Assembly (NCBI GenBank): GCA_963669155.1
Contig: OZ022576.1
Location: 15,997,035-16,061,034, forward strand
From: Arbacia lixula
Taxonomy: Eukaryota > Echinodermata > Echinoidea > Arbacioida > Arbaciidae
Reading direction: 5' to 3'
Length of the DNA: 64,000 bases
The notes below the pieces were generated by a model. The model saw only the letters and a list, made by a program, of their open reading frames with translations, was not told the origin of the DNA and searched no databases. Positions 1-12,912 of the stretch are shown one piece after another. The position numbers were made by a program, and so were the translations under genes. Position 1 is the first letter of the stretch, and each line of letters opens with the position of its first letter.

Positions 1-3000
1 TTCTAATACAGTACTTCCTTCCATTTTCCATGTTTTTTTATAACATTTTATATTTTTGACCTGCAAATGGGCTACCCTGTCTTTAAAATGACTACAGGTG
101 AAGTCTGACTTCAAGAAGTTATGGCACTTTGCTTCTGATCACTTCCCATACCTGTAGTCTATAGCTGTGATAAGACAGACACCTAGACCTATACACCATT
201 TATCCTTATTCACAATAAGAAAAAGCTCCCTTGCACAAACTGGTGCCCAGCAAATGGTATTCAAAAGAGTAGCGACCTTTGCCTACCATACCCCCTTCTG
301 TGTCACAAACAGTGCTGCTCAGTAGGTTTTGAATGTGTTTCTGCCTCTACCATGCAACCCTGGCATATGAGGAGTTCGGTCTTGAGATGCTATGCTGCAG
401 AGCTTCACACTAGCAGGCAATCGTTACATACAGGCACACAAATAAGAACTTATAGACCCATCAAATCTAAAAGAATCAACGAGGGTCCTGTACCCTAGAC
501 ACAAAATCAAAATAAGGATATCCAGACCCCATTGAAAATTTAAGTATGGAGCCCTGCATACTGTCATATTTGTAGGAGACATACTTAGTCAATTTTCTCA
601 ATCATAAATAGCGCGACACTCCAATTTTGCTTTGAAAATTTTTAGATTTTCAGAGACACAGACTGACAAGAGTTTATTAGATTGGACAGCATCGACAAGA
701 TTCTTGTCTTCGATGTTGTGATTGATGAACATTATTGACAAGGTCAGAAAGTCATGCCTTTGTCTCCTACGTCTAGACTGGATTCTCAGTTCAGAATGTC
801 AAGAGTGTAATCTTTATAATCACATTCCATGCGGATTTGATTCCAAAAGCATGCACACAATGAAGTCTTACAGACTTCTAAATTAATGGCTTCAATGAAA
901 CATTGCATTAAAAATGTCTACCATCATGAAATGTGATATTACGAGGATTGTGTAGCCTAAAGCATACAATTTCAAAATGTAACCCAAAACTTGTTAAGGG
1001 TTTAGTAAATATGAATATGTGGTTCAATGCCTGGTTAATACTCATACATATATGCAACATTTGGCTACTTTTATCTCTTAGCACTTGTCAACATTGCATC
1101 TTGGCTCCAAAGTAATTGTCGCTTACTTCAGATTAATACTCAAAGATTGCAAGGGGGGAAAAGATACCATCGCAGAGCGCATGAATATTTCACACCACAG
1201 TGGAACTTAGGCTGCCGCCACCATAAAGGAAGCTGGAAATAAACATAGGATAATGCTGTAATGACAGACTGGCTTTAGGATGGGATAATTTCATAATGTG
1301 TTCTCGTCTTGCCTTTCGATCCCAGCAAATTGCAATTTTCCTCTGACAAACATCATTGACAGAGTAGGGATTTGCCGCGTGTTGTGTCATAATTTCGCTC
1401 ATTTTGGTAGGCGCGCTATCACCCCTCTTGCGACAACGAGCCACCAGTGGTTTTGTAGGTGGACGCAGACGCCCAGAACCTTCACATGGACTTCATGTCT
1501 GTAGGGCAAAGTTGGCAATGAGCACGTCCCATCATTTCATGGTGCAGTCAGTTTCTTAGGAAACGATCAGGAACGGATGACTTGATGCAGACATCTTAAA
1601 GTTCTAGCAATAAACATGAGGTCTCAAAGTGACTGCTCGCTTGATAGTGATCGCATAAGAAGAGCAAAAGAAATGGGAGAAAGAAACACATTTTTAAACT
1701 TGATTCAATGAATGAGACTGCACACTCCATTATATTACCTTTAAAATAAATATCCGTGACGAACTACTTTGCAACCTAGCTTTAAATCGCTGCCAAACTC
1801 GACCACAAATGCATCCTACATCCCATAACAGAAGGGGTATTGGTTGAAAATTGTCTCGACGTGACTGAACCTTCAAAATAAAAAGCGCTATGAAACGTAA
1901 AGAAAATGGGGACAGGAACCCTTATGGTGGTGGGGAGGAAGAAAACGATATGAATTTTCGCAGGCTGGGAGGAAGTGAGTATGAATGTGATCTTCACGGA
2001 GCTGAGGGACGCAAGGGGGGGGGGGGTATGAGAATATGTCTCTTCAGTAGTTCTTTACCTTGGGATGCGAAGGAGTTGATATCACAGGGTGAGAGGGTTG
2101 GAGATAGGGTGTCTCTTGGCTGCTAGGATGCACTCTGTAGACGGAGCAAAACAAAAAAAACAGGAATTCCATATGAAATTTCAACAGGCATATCACAATC
2201 ACACAAGTACATCTCACCAATCCAAGTACCAGTGCCTGTTTACTTTCCAAGATGAGGTCCGATGCAGGATTTCTGAGAAATGGCAGCTTCTGTACATTGA
2301 TATTTTCACATTTAGGCTATGAGTTGTTATAGAGATGGATAAAATACTTGGAATTTACTATTGTATATATCCATTTATCTTGTGTAATAAAATCTCTAGT
2401 AGATTTTGTGAGTAGTTGTAGTCTCATTTCTATGGTTTCTCCTCCGTTTAACAGAAGTGGGTGCCAGACAAACTGCTGCTCCAGATGTGATTTGTGGCTA
2501 TTGCTTGCAAGGAGGAAATAAAAGATGTTGTTTATGAGAGATCACCTTTAAGCAGTATCTATTCTGAGGCATACAGTCCAAGCAAGCATAGTTAAGTGAG
2601 TAGCAAATGCTTACTTACAGGCAGATCCATGCAGAATACACCATATTCTACATTATTTAGAAATATATCTTAAAGTCAGGCAGAAAATTATGCTGGATTT
2701 TGCCAGATGGTAGCAATTGGAGCCTAATGACACAATACGGCTGCATTTATTAGATTTTGAGAAGTCAGAATCATTGTTTTCTTAGGTTTTGCAAATCCCC
2801 TGCAAAGAGGCATGAAGTATAACATCATTAAAATTAACATAGAAATGCAGTTTCACTAAGAAGATTTCCTATCTCCGAGCCTTGTTTGTTACAGATAATA
2901 GCAATCAAGGGTAATCATCTATGTAAGATTATATAAAGCTGTACAGTGCTTAGTTTTATTGCTAATCCTTTCTTCATATTGAATCTATCATGTATTTAGC

Positions 3001-3940
3001 TGTGGGGCTACATGTGTTAACCTTGCCAACTAGTAAGTCAAGCCACAAATATTGATTACACATACATGTGTAAGATAACATGCTGCACATTGAAAGCAGC
3101 TCAATACAGTATCTCAATAATGGGTTACATCAATCAAGTAGTGTATGCATAAAGAATATCATTACAGAAATTTGGACATACAAACAACATTAAAAAAATC
3201 GCTTTTAATTCACTAGGCAGATGTTCATCATCCACCCTTTGTACGTGTTACTGCCATAAGTATATGGACCTCCTATCTTTGTATACCAATTAAACATGAC
3301 TACTACGAATCTGTGTCCATTCATTTGTATGATGCGCTTCGCTGCAGATGAAATGGAGCCTGCGATACAGCACACAGTCCATTACCAAATGACTGCTCGA
3401 TACTGGTTGGTAATGCACACAGCACGGTGAACTAAATTCCTGTACACTATCTAGGCCAGATGTGGAACAAGCAGAAGATCAGTGGATATCAGTTTGTCCA
3501 GATTTATTTCTTTGATATGTGAAAGGCATATAGCAAAAGTGCAAAATGCACTGATGCATTTAATAGTAGACACAGAACGTACAAGATGAAATAAGTAACT
3601 GTTTGAAGACAAACTGAAAATTATCTCCAACCAGGTTGACACTAAACCTGCAGCAAGTGATAGCTATTCAAGAATTCCTGATCATGCTGAGTAATAACGT
3701 TATCACCATGAATCTCATTTTTGTGAAATGCAGAATCAGCTCCTTCTCTCGTGTATGGTAAATAAATATGCACTTAAAGGAGACACATCTGTGCACCACT
3801 TGTAGGTAGTGGAGATATAGACAATGTTATGTTTGCATATAAGGATAGATTTAAAGATACTGCTGAAGGTAGTAAAATCCAGGATGTAGAAATATTGCTG
3901 CAAACACACACACACAAACACACAAATGATGTAGTCACTT
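1..3940. other. AT-rich noncoding stretch without a recognisable gene
   Basis: No open frame here has a protein-like composition or convincing splice sites. Short ORFs are 60-80 codons, as expected by chance. A run of G lies near 2016-2026 and a short (CA)n near 3903-3925. Nothing else was recognised. Confidence 0.6.
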
Positions 3941-3942
3941 AC

Positions 3943-4105
3943 AGGTGCTAGCGAGCCAGCCAGACCACAGTATTCACAGTCACAGAGGACAGGCAGAGGA
4001 GAGGCAAGTAAGGAGATCTCAGATTGCACTACACTACGCTCCAGCATCGGAGTGGGGCAGATACCGATGGTGGCGAGGACAGAGACTGGCACTGTCTTCA
4101 CCAAA
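3943..4105 (-). other. Putative first exon of a minus-strand gene, probably untranslated
   Basis: On the minus strand a GC-richer segment ends in TAGCACCT|GTAAGTGAC, a strong 5' splice donor with GT at 3942-3941. The frame through it is open for about 54 codons before the donor but has no ATG near its upstream end; the first in-frame ATG is internal, so an untranslated or partly translated leader exon is the simpler reading. The upstream DNA (4105-4340) is non-repetitive, CpG-richer and contains several TAATTA-like motifs, as expected for a promoter or enhancer. The 5' limit given is arbitrary. No downstream exon was identified in the remaining 3.9 kb on the left. This rests on splice consensus and composition only. 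Confidence 0.3.
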
Positions 4106-4345
4106 CGAAAGCCCGCGAGTCAGAACGCAGACAGGGCCCGAGGAGCGGGTTAGAGAGGGAGAGTTAGGGGTAGCGCAAGCCGAGCAATCCTCTCACTCAT
4201 CTATCTCTCGCGCAAATCAATATCCAAATTAATTTGCCCTGCAATCAATGCTGGCTGAGTGCTTAGTCCCAGCTAATGCCATTACCGTTGCGGGTAGCAT
4301 GCTAATGAGAGGCGCAGCGCATCCGGCTTGGTGCGCTTGTTACAG
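4105..4345 (-). promoter_or_regulatory. Promoter-like, homeodomain-site-rich segment
   Basis: This segment lies upstream of the candidate minus-strand exon ending at 3943. It is less AT-rich than its surroundings and non-repetitive. It carries clustered TAAT and ATTA cores, including CAAATTAATTTGC around 4222-4235, CTAATGCCATTA around 4272-4284 and GCTAATGAG around 4300, plus CAATCAATGC. These match homeodomain binding cores, but short AT-rich matches are common by chance. Confidence 0.25.
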
Positions 4346-4376
4346 CTGTTATAGCGCCGACAGATGGGGGTGGTGG

Positions 4377-4780
4377 GGAGGACATAGAGATAGAGAGAGA
4401 GAGTGGTGGAGGAGGGCATGGGGGGGAGGGGGGCAGAAGTGAAGAAGAGAGACAGAATGAAAGAGGAGAAGGGGAATTGAGAGAATGAGGGAAGGGACAC
4501 GTTCAGAGTTAAGATGATACTGTCAAAGGTAATGTGACACGGACATCGTTAAGAGAAAGGAGGGACAAGAGAGACAAAAGGATAAAGATAATGCATTAAA
4601 CAGAAGAAAGACAGAAAGTGAGGAAAAAGGGAGATAGGATTTAAAGAAAGATGTTAATAGAGAGATCAGAGAATGTAGAAAGAGGGATACAGTCCAAAAC
4701 AAATAAAGAAAAGAAGAGAGAAACAAGATGTGAAGGTCGGATACAAAGAATGGAAAAAGATTCAAAGACGGGGGTAGACA
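4377..4780. repeat. Purine-rich (GA/GGA) low-complexity tract
   Basis: The + strand is almost entirely A and G with imperfect GAGA and GGAG runs. ORFs over it on either strand have compositions dictated by the repeat and are not genes. Confidence 0.7.
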
Positions 4781-5055
4781 ACACAGAAGTAGTCCAGCAA
4801 AGAGTGGCAACATCTATCGGAGACACCGGTGCATCTTAGATTTCATAAGAATACAGCGTAGCATGTCAAAAAACGGGGTTTTTTCACCAAACACGTGCTG
4901 AATTATACAAATAGCATTAACAGAAACTATTCATCAAAATAAATTTCATAAGGTATAGAAAATAACATGTCTTTCAGCCTACATGTATCTTCTTCGCCTT
5001 TCCTACAAGTACATACATGTACCTCTCATTTATCTACTCCCTTCATGCTTCCTTG

Positions 5056-5110
5056 CTCTCTCTCTCTCTCTCTCTCTCTTTCAATCTTCTTCCCTACATG
5101 TACCTCTCTC

Positions 5111-5151
<41 letters not shown>
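5056..5151. repeat. (TC)n microsatellite in two blocks
   Basis: CT runs at about 5056-5081 and 5104-5151 are separated by TTTCAATCTTCTTCCCTACATGTA-like spacer sequence. ORFs rich in Ser-Leu across it are artefacts of the dinucleotide. Confidence 0.9.
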
Positions 5152-5411
5152 CAAATGAGATACATACAAACAACAGAGAATGGAAATGGCTGACCAGCTG
5201 TTAAGATGAAGTATGGTAATAACACCCCTCAAGATGGATGGACTGTCATGGATGGAGGGGAGACTTAGTGGTGAAGGGTGAGGAAAGGTAGTTGTGGTTT
5301 ACCTTAGCAAGGGACTGCGGGTGAAAATGAAGTACCTTTTGGGTAGAGAACGTGCAAAAAGGAAGAGGTTTTAATGAGAGTGCAAGGAATGAGAAACATG
5401 AGAAATACATG

Positions 5412-5413
<2 letters not shown>

Positions 5414-5491
<78 letters not shown>

Positions 5492-5492
5492 T

Positions 5493-5520
<28 letters not shown>
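5414..5520. repeat. (CA)n microsatellite
   Basis: A nearly perfect AC dinucleotide tract of about 105 bp is broken once by GAT near 5489-5491. His-Thr and Cys-Val ORFs spanning it on both strands are artefacts. Long alternating purine-pyrimidine runs like this can adopt Z-DNA. Confidence 0.95.
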
Positions 5521-5523
<3 letters not shown>

Positions 5524-6291
5524 TAAATACATGACTTCGTACAAACAAATACATGCATACACATATATGCACACACATGTTTATACACATTCAGGTACCC
5601 TCCCATGTATAGTACAGACACATCCTGATGAACAAATAAACTCACAAGCATAAACAGTCTGTGTATACACACATAAGATGTACTTTTCTGTGCAAACATC
5701 ATTTTTATTAATCGCACAACCAATCCTGGCGTAAGTTCTCCATGTGACAGAAGTGGATGCATGTGTAGATTGCTTTCTCTCTTTCTGCTCATATACATGT
5801 ATATTTGTTGTAGTGTTGACTTTGCTGCCTAAATCAAATGGTGTCACATAAGTATGCCAAAATCAATTTATGACAGCTGGTGGTGAATGGATGGTTAAAG
5901 GCTAATTTACCGATATTACTGGCCCCTGGTTATGTCACTCATTTATAAGAACAAGTCCAAGTGGACAGATCACTGGCCCTTCCAAACGATGATACATGAC
6001 GTGTAATTTGTATCACACATGTACCTCAAACGCTATGATTGCAAAGTGTGGACGCATTAGACGCCTCCGCATAGGACAGCTTGCGTGCCACTTCCCCACT
6101 TGTCTTGCTCGTTATTAGAGTCTCGTGTACTAGCGCCGAGCGCTGCATGAGGCAGACAAGCGCTAAACCAGTCCCAAGTATAATGATTCTACCTTGTTCA
6201 TTAGCCTTGCCTCATATCATCTTAGGAAGGAATTCAATATAGCTCCGGCTTTATGGCACTAATGTACAAGGAGGAAGATGTGAGTGACAAA

Positions 6292-6382
6292 GGGGATTAT
6301 CTCCAATGATGGGAGATTACCTCCAATATTGGGGATTATCCACAATGATGGGAGATTACCTCCAATATTGGGGATTATCCTC
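6292..6382. repeat. Tandem repeat, 39-bp unit built of two half units
   Basis: Two nearly identical 39-bp units (6292-6330 and 6331-6369) and a 13-bp partial third unit are seen. Each unit is two related halves of 19-20 bp, GGGGATTATCTCCAATGAT and GGGAGATTACCTCCAATATT, so the ancestral repeat was probably about 20 bp. Confidence 0.9.
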
Positions 6383-9300
6383 ATAAACCTGAATCTTCCA
6401 AGAAAAATATGATTACGAAGGAAGTAATGTAAGAAGATAGGATTAACTGTTCAATTGAAATTCTTCAAATACTTTTTAAAGTCTATTAACATAAAAAATA
6501 TTGGCAGCCTGTGACATACAAGAATTACTTTAAAACAAAATGTACATGTGTTTTAGTGAAATATCAAATCCATTCACTTCTTTTGTCTTACGGAGGAAAT
6601 CTGCATTTTAATGTAATCAAGACCTAGAGAAACCTCAATTTGAATGATTTGGCTCAGCAACCCAACAAAGATTCAGAGTAGTGGCATTTACACATCCTAC
6701 AGGCGCATCCTATAATGGGTATTGTTATTTAAGGAGAAACCCACAAACAGGCACATACGCCCTCCTGCATCTGAGCAGATGTCTCCTTTCTCATGTTGTC
6801 TTCATGGTATTCTCATCCTCCCTGGCTGTGTTGACAGTGACAGAGTGACTATGTGAAGGAATAGTGGTCGGTAGCATGTATACATAATTAATCTTTTCAA
6901 TATCAATCTACAAACGATGAATGCCTTCTTCATCTTTGACACATCACTACTTGAGCCACTTGGTAAGCAAGCTAAGGAATAATGTAAAGTGCAGTAACAA
7001 TGTACATGCAGGCTAAAGAAGTAAAAAAAAAAAAAAAATAGTGTCAGTTGACATTTTATTAGCCTCAACTACAAGCTCTGGGATATTGTTTGTTGCCTCT
7101 TGTGCTGTGTACTTTTATATCCTTAGATATGTTAATTACGAGGTCTTAGTTAAATTCACCATTGAGAATATGGGCCTTTGCGTTTATAAGCACCTACTTT
7201 AACAGCACACAACAAGCATCGGCAATTTACAAGAAAAACATTGGATACACGCTCTCAGTCACATTCACATCTTAACCAACCAATCAATGAGCTGCGACAG
7301 CGGGGGCCTCCAGCTTCAAAAACCTTACACAGCCACCAAAAATCAATGACTGGAAATTAATTTCAACACATTTGAGGCAGAAATCTGAGCAAAGAAAGAA
7401 GTTGATGGTGATGTATGTATGACTTTACTATGCGACTGGAGAGTTTTTATAAGGCGGGCAGTTGAGGAATATGAGTGAATGAGAAGAACTGCAATACCAC
7501 CTGCGTTTCTTTCAAGGGAATCAAAAGCAGGAATATTGATGATCTCAAGACCGCACAGCGATGAAACAAATTTAGAAATGTGCACAGAGACTGTTCCTGA
7601 CATTCTCCCTCACACACACATAGTATGATACACAAACAAACACATGCACACATTTTTGGATACACACTATCATAAGTTTGCCCAACAATGCATCCTGTAT
7701 ACTTTACTCTCAGAAGTAGCATGCATGTAAACGCTCCTCACATTTGTGTGTTATTCATTCTGGTTCAATAGAATTAACTATATATGCATGGCTTATAGCA
7801 AAGATAAAACATATTTTCCTATAGGGAAATATACTACAATGCCTAAGTGCTAAACACTGTACATGAACAAGAAAAATAGTTGAGATAGCTGGCAATATAG
7901 AGCAGTATGTAAATGTCAAGTACTATGTTTGGGGACTAAGGTTTCCCTCCAATCACAACTTTCGGCATCATTTCAAAGTTCACCGTGCCGATTCTAAGAT
8001 ATCACAGTCAGCACAATGGGCTATTACAGCTCCCTCTCAAGAATAATTGTGACATCAAGTCCCATTGACAGCATACAAAGCACTGGTGAATAGTAGAGGG
8101 TAAAAACTCACTTTAAGCAAGAGGAAATCAAATCAGTGCGAAAAACACAGGGTCCTTCTCAGGGCAAACTAGCCACAAAATGCAAAAAGAGAAATCCCCA
8201 TACTGTAGATAGGGGACAAAAGCCCTTGTTAATACTTGACTTTTCTCACAGGGTATAATGAACGGCGTAGTGAAACATGTTCCTTTCATGACGTCAGACA
8301 TGAAAAGTAACCCCCCTACACCCCACAAATATCCATTTTCTTTGTAACAGAGGCTATTTCCAAGGCTGTAATTGATTCTAGTCCACTAGTGAGCGTCTAA
8401 AAGGAAATGTAGTAGTTAGCTTGCCAATGGGTTGGTTGAGATCTAAGTGGAATAGGAAATATGTCAAGTTAGCTGGTTAAAAAGTAGTGAAATGGTGAAC
8501 ATGTGAAAAACTATAACCTGTGGACAAGCAGAAATCTGGGCTATACATGTACATGGCTCGTCTCACTGTACATGTTCATGTAAAATAATAGAAAGAAACA
8601 CTTCAAATAAACGTCCAAAATTGAAATGATTGTTTTACATCATATGTTTCCACTATCGTAATGAATCCTGCAGGGTACCATAGAACAGTAAGCATAAAAT
8701 TTCTTCCCATATGAACGTATCATTGATTATTATGAAATGCTAATCTAGAGCAACTTAAAATATTTAGTAACTGTCAACATGAAAATCTTCTTTTCAGTCT
8801 CTAATGGATAACAAGAGATATGTATGGAAATATAAGCGTAAATGGCATTGTATCTTATCCTGACAGGATCAATTCATATGATGATTCATGAAACAGATGA
8901 AAATAAAAACATACTTGCAATGAGCTTTGAGCATAATAATTCTTTGATGGAAATCTCTCGACTCAAAAATGTCATATACATGATCCGAGAAGGATTCTCA
9001 GATTTCCTTAAAATGTCGACAAGAGGGAGAAAAAATAATGAGAGCATTGTCTGCCTGGCATGAGCCTAAGTGTCTTGACGAATTCTGATGGCACGATCGA
9101 TCCGCATGTCATAATCACAGGCCGTAAGTGTGCCTCTGGCAGTCAGACATAGAGTAATTTTGTTCTCACCACAACGACTAAAGCAATACTTCTACACGTG
9201 TCTTCTTTCCTTCTCACTATGTCACATTCCACAGCCTGTGTATGATATCATGTGTGCGCTGTTCGTCCGTTTAATGAGTGGACAAAACATAGAAAATGAT

Positions 9301-10415
9301 GCTTGGCACACACTCACAAAATGTATCTCGGTTCAAAATACATATTTGTTATGGTTTTTCATTTTTTGTATCTTCATTCATTGGCAAACCGATAGCTTAA
9401 ATCTGTCTGCAGATATTAATCATCATCTTCATATGCTCAATATCTTACACTTGTAATCAAATCTTAATGATTTCTTGCCCCAAGAGAATATCTCATGAGA
9501 AAGATAGTCCCACTATTTTATTAACAAATGAATTCTTTTCAATATGCCATTGCTACATTTTTGCACAAATTGAATCCCATACAGTAGAAGTGTACAGACA
9601 CAAAAGGGGTCAATTTTTCTATTGTCTCTTTCCCAAGGGATGGAACTGTCAGGCAACAAACAATTTGATCAAGTGACAGCGAAGCTTTCCTCCAATACCA
9701 GCTTGAATGATTATGCGGCTAAATTGTGTAAATATGAGTTTTCTAGACTTAAACCATGTCCGAAAACAACTTTTGTCTGAGAACGAAGAGGCAAGAAAAT
9801 GGTATTTGATTTAATATTCATGAAATAACATCACAGCTTCACATAAATTAAGTGTACCGCCCCCCATTGCTTCATTACTTCTATCAGTAGCTGGACATAA
9901 ATGTTTACCAAAATGTACAATGCTTGGATTCCAGTGAGGTAAGTTACAGGAACTGGCCTAACCTGATACAAAATTGACTTGACAAACATCTCACACCACA
10001 GGATAAAGAAAACGATCAGGCATGCAATCCAGCTGGACTTTGCTCCTAACTACCGAAATTTACACCGAAAACTGCACTGATTGCTCATGCTTAGCATTCC
10101 GCACCAAAGTGGGTCTTCATGGCTCTAAACATAGGCGCTCAACTGTAGGAGCGATAATGCTTTTCTCAGTATAAGTACCGTCCAAACCGAGCCAATGAAT
10201 CGACATATCTACACTACCAAAAGAGCAGTACTTAGTTCAATAATATGTTGGTATATTGAGTGCCGAGAAGCATATTTAGCAGTTCACAAAAAAGTGATAA
10301 TTTGTATGAAATGTTATGGAACTGCATCTGTCATAACCAGCACGACACAGGTACACAGTGAATTCATCCCTGACAGACCAAAACTGAGCCTCAACAAAAT
10401 GTTTCACTATGGGGT
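6383..10415. other. Noncoding stretch without a recognisable gene
   Basis: No credible coding exon was found on either strand. There is a poly-A run near 7023-7038 and a diffuse CA-rich segment at 7610-7650. The longest ORFs, up to 108 codons, have no recognisable motif and no matching splice sites. Confidence 0.55.
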
Positions 10416-10419
10416 TATT

Positions 10420-10593
10420 AAGCAAATAATCAACGTCGGTGAAGGTAATGGGACGAAATATCACTTCCGAGGCGATCTGGATGTAGCTATCTTTCCGAAG
10501 CTTTTAGCTGAGGAAAGATAGCGTATACATTCAGATCGCCGAGGAAGTGATAGTTCGTCTCATTGCCTGAAACCAAAAGTTGATTATTTGCTT
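10420..10593. repeat. Long hairpin (foldback element)
   Basis: The outer ends AAGCAAATAATCAAC (10420-10434) and GTTGATTATTTGCTT (10579-10593) are exact reverse complements. Pairing continues inward through ATCACTTCC..GGCGATCTG on the left and CAGATCGCC..GGAAGTGAT on the right, to a small loop around 10507. The whole 174-bp unit is an imperfect palindrome, consistent with a miniature foldback transposon. It overlaps the end of a 108-codon ORF (10195-10521), which argues against that ORF being a gene. Confidence 0.85.
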
Positions 10594-10819
10594 TATATTC
10601 CACATCTGATACCAACAATCTATAAAATAAATGACAATTTAACGTACAAAAGCATTCGTGTCGGTGCGGCTACATATTCACGCGACGCTCCAAAACACGG
10701 AAGCAAATTGACTTTGTGCACGCGTATAGACTCTACAAATTCCAATTAACACTATGACATGGTGATGCTAATTTGTAAGATTTTGACGGAAAAGCAAGAA
10801 GTAATCGAAATTCTCTTAC

Positions 10820-10866
10820 CTGTGCGGTATCGGTGAGAACATAGATCCTCCGAGAATACTCTTCAT
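10820..10866 (-). CDS. Candidate first coding exon of an unidentified minus-strand gene
   Basis: On the minus strand an ATG at 10866-10864 opens MKSILGGSMFSPIPH, followed by AG and the donor CACAG|GTAAGAG (exon end 10820, GT at 10819-10818). The exon leaves two bases into a split codon. The DNA upstream (10980-11120) is CpG-rich and promoter-like, which fits a first exon. A second frame is also open through the donor, so the reading frame is not certain and the exon could be 5' UTR. No product was recognised, and no partner exon could be assigned within the 10.8 kb to the left. Confidence rests on the donor, the ATG and the upstream composition. Confidence 0.35.
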
Positions 10867-10984
10867 AATTGTAATAAATTACAGGCAAGTGAAATTCTAG
10901 GTCAATTTTGGTACGAGGTGGTAGAGAATTGCACACTTGCTTTGGTGAAATACTGTGTGGGGGAAATGGAAGGCTTGCATTGCT

Positions 10985-11110
10985 TTGTACGTACGCGCGC
11001 GGCGCAGCGCGCTATAACCAAAAATTTTAATTTCCGCGCGCGCACCGCGGTGTTGTCTGCGCCGATAGTCCGAGCTACGCACTTTTATTTCGCGCGTACT
11101 CAAAATATTG
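10985..11110 (-). promoter_or_regulatory. CpG-rich promoter-like block
   Basis: In AT-rich surroundings this short block is dense in CGCG: GTACGTACGCGCGCGGCGCA near 10987-11006, CCGCGCGCGCACCGCGG near 11034-11050 and TTTCGCGCGTAC near 11088-11099. It sits 120-250 bp upstream of the candidate minus-strand ATG at 10866. No TATA box at a clear distance was noted. A CpG-rich, TATA-less promoter for the minus-strand exon is the favoured reading. Confidence 0.4.
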
Positions 11111-11154
11111 ATCACGCGTTAGGACTGTGAGGAGTGAAGAGATCAGCGAAACCA

Positions 11155-11238
11155 AAAAGTACTATCACCTAGAGTGTAACGAACTTTCCTTCTCAAAAAA
11201 AGTACTATCACCTATAGTGTAACGAACTTTTCTGCTCA
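11155..11238. repeat. Direct duplication of a 43-bp unit upstream of the CpG-rich block
   Basis: AGTACTATCACCTAGAGTGT (from 11158) recurs at 11201 with one mismatch. Both copies continue AACGAACTTT and end in CTTCTCA or CTGCTCA. The pair lies just upstream, in the minus-strand sense, of the promoter-like block at 10985-11110, so it could be a duplicated regulatory site. Confidence 0.8.
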
Positions 11239-12839
11239 GGTGATCTGATGGGAAAAACTACACTTCATCACGTGATCAACTCTTGACCAATCATATAGCA
11301 ACATTCTTAGTATGTGGAATATAATTTGTATTAATATCAACATGCAAACACTGATACACAAAGGAATTTTTTTATATTTTCGTTCTTCCAAGGAAGGGGG
11401 GTATTGAAAGTGGGGATAACTTCAAATTAAAGAAATGTCTGCCATCACCTGCTAATTGTTGTAACATGATGGTGCATGTTTATCTCGTGAAAACACCCCC
11501 ACATTCCCCTACACACTAATGGGCAGAGAGTCAATAGTGGATGCCTTCTGGAACACAGAGTCAATGACACTGCCTAATGCATGCATGCATGGGCATGTGG
11601 TGGCCTCGCACAACACAATTTACAAGGGAGATGCAAATTTGCTGAAAATCAGGGTTCCTGGGTTTAACCTTTGGATTTGTTTATAACAGGATATATTTGG
11701 ACATGTACAAACCTACGAGTAATACAGGTTACCTTACCTTGAGGTATGGTATGTTGTATATTTGCATATCATCTTACTGCACATACTTGTTTTTATGTTT
11801 TTGTCTTAATAATGTTTAGACTATGCAGACGATCTCTAGCTTATACATGAACTTATTACATGTACAATATATCATAAATACATTATTCAACTATGCTAGC
11901 CGATTTACAAAAAGAGTATATTGTACCTTCTCCCATAGCAGAAAGCATAATGAGGTCAAAGGTGACTTTACCACCTGCACACCGAGCGTAGTCTGCCTAG
12001 ATTCTGTCTCATTTCAAAACGGAAGTATGACAATCGATTGACTGAAAAGAGCTCCAAGACATGAGCTAGTCATGACTCTCCCCTCTTCATGATGTCCTTG
12101 CATCTTCTGGAACTCCTTTAAATAAGGTGACAGCAAATCAGCAACCAACTTGAATCTTTGATATCTTTATCTCTTTTTGGTACCAAATAAGGAAAACCGC
12201 ACTGAGTTATCATACATTTCATGCACATGTTGTACTGAGAGGGGTGATTTTTTCCTAACAAAGATGTGATCTTCATCTTCATTCAGTCTAACACTCCTTT
12301 CTTCTGATCATCCTCTCCGCGATTTTCCCCGAAGTTTTTTATTCTCCTCTTTCCATTAACTTTACACAGGGAGGAAAGATCAGGGGTGTAGACTGAAATC
12401 AATTATAATTTTCACTGTCCATTTCACATAGCAATATTTTTCACTTAATCCTCGACAAGCCTTAAACCTTTATCTTGATACATAAAAATGGTATTTTATT
12501 GATCTAAGATTTGCAATTGCAAAAAAAAAAAGTAAAACATTGCCTGGTATCTCACAATACCTGCTATCCTTTGGGGGAATAATCATAAGATTTGTGTCAC
12601 ACTGTTACTACACAGTGGTCCATGGCATTTTGTTTCATAACCACCAACAGACTGAAATTATTAATCAAATTTTAGAAGCATTTGTTTCATGACGTCGAGC
12701 TTAAAAAATAACCCCCACAATCTGACATACTTTGTGTACGTGAGTTCAAAAACAGTCACAAGTCTTTCAAATTTCACACTGGAGTAAAACTATATAAAAT
12801 TATATAGCATTATGTAGTAGAAGTGCATGTAGAAGCTCT

Positions 12840-12912
12840 TGCAGCACAGTAAAATACATAAATATAGTTTCTGCGCTCTATAAATGATTTATTATTATTA
12901 TCATTATCAAGT
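12840..12912 (+). mobile_element. SINE-like 3' tail
   Basis: The string CTGCGCTCTATAAATGATTT followed by TATTATTATTATCATTATC resembles the GCGCTATATAAAT...(ATT)n tails of many deuterostome tRNA-derived SINEs. No RNA polymerase III A or B box was recognised upstream, so only a truncated tail is claimed. Chance resemblance is possible. Confidence 0.35.

Noticed and set aside
5246-5798. ORFs of up to 164 codons with Cys-Val or His-Thr repeats
   Set aside because: They are read-through of the (CA)n microsatellite at 5414-5520; flanking residues have no protein-like pattern.
10195-10521. 108-codon + strand ORF
   Set aside because: Its 3' third is one arm of the long hairpin at 10420-10593, so the frame is probably fortuitous.
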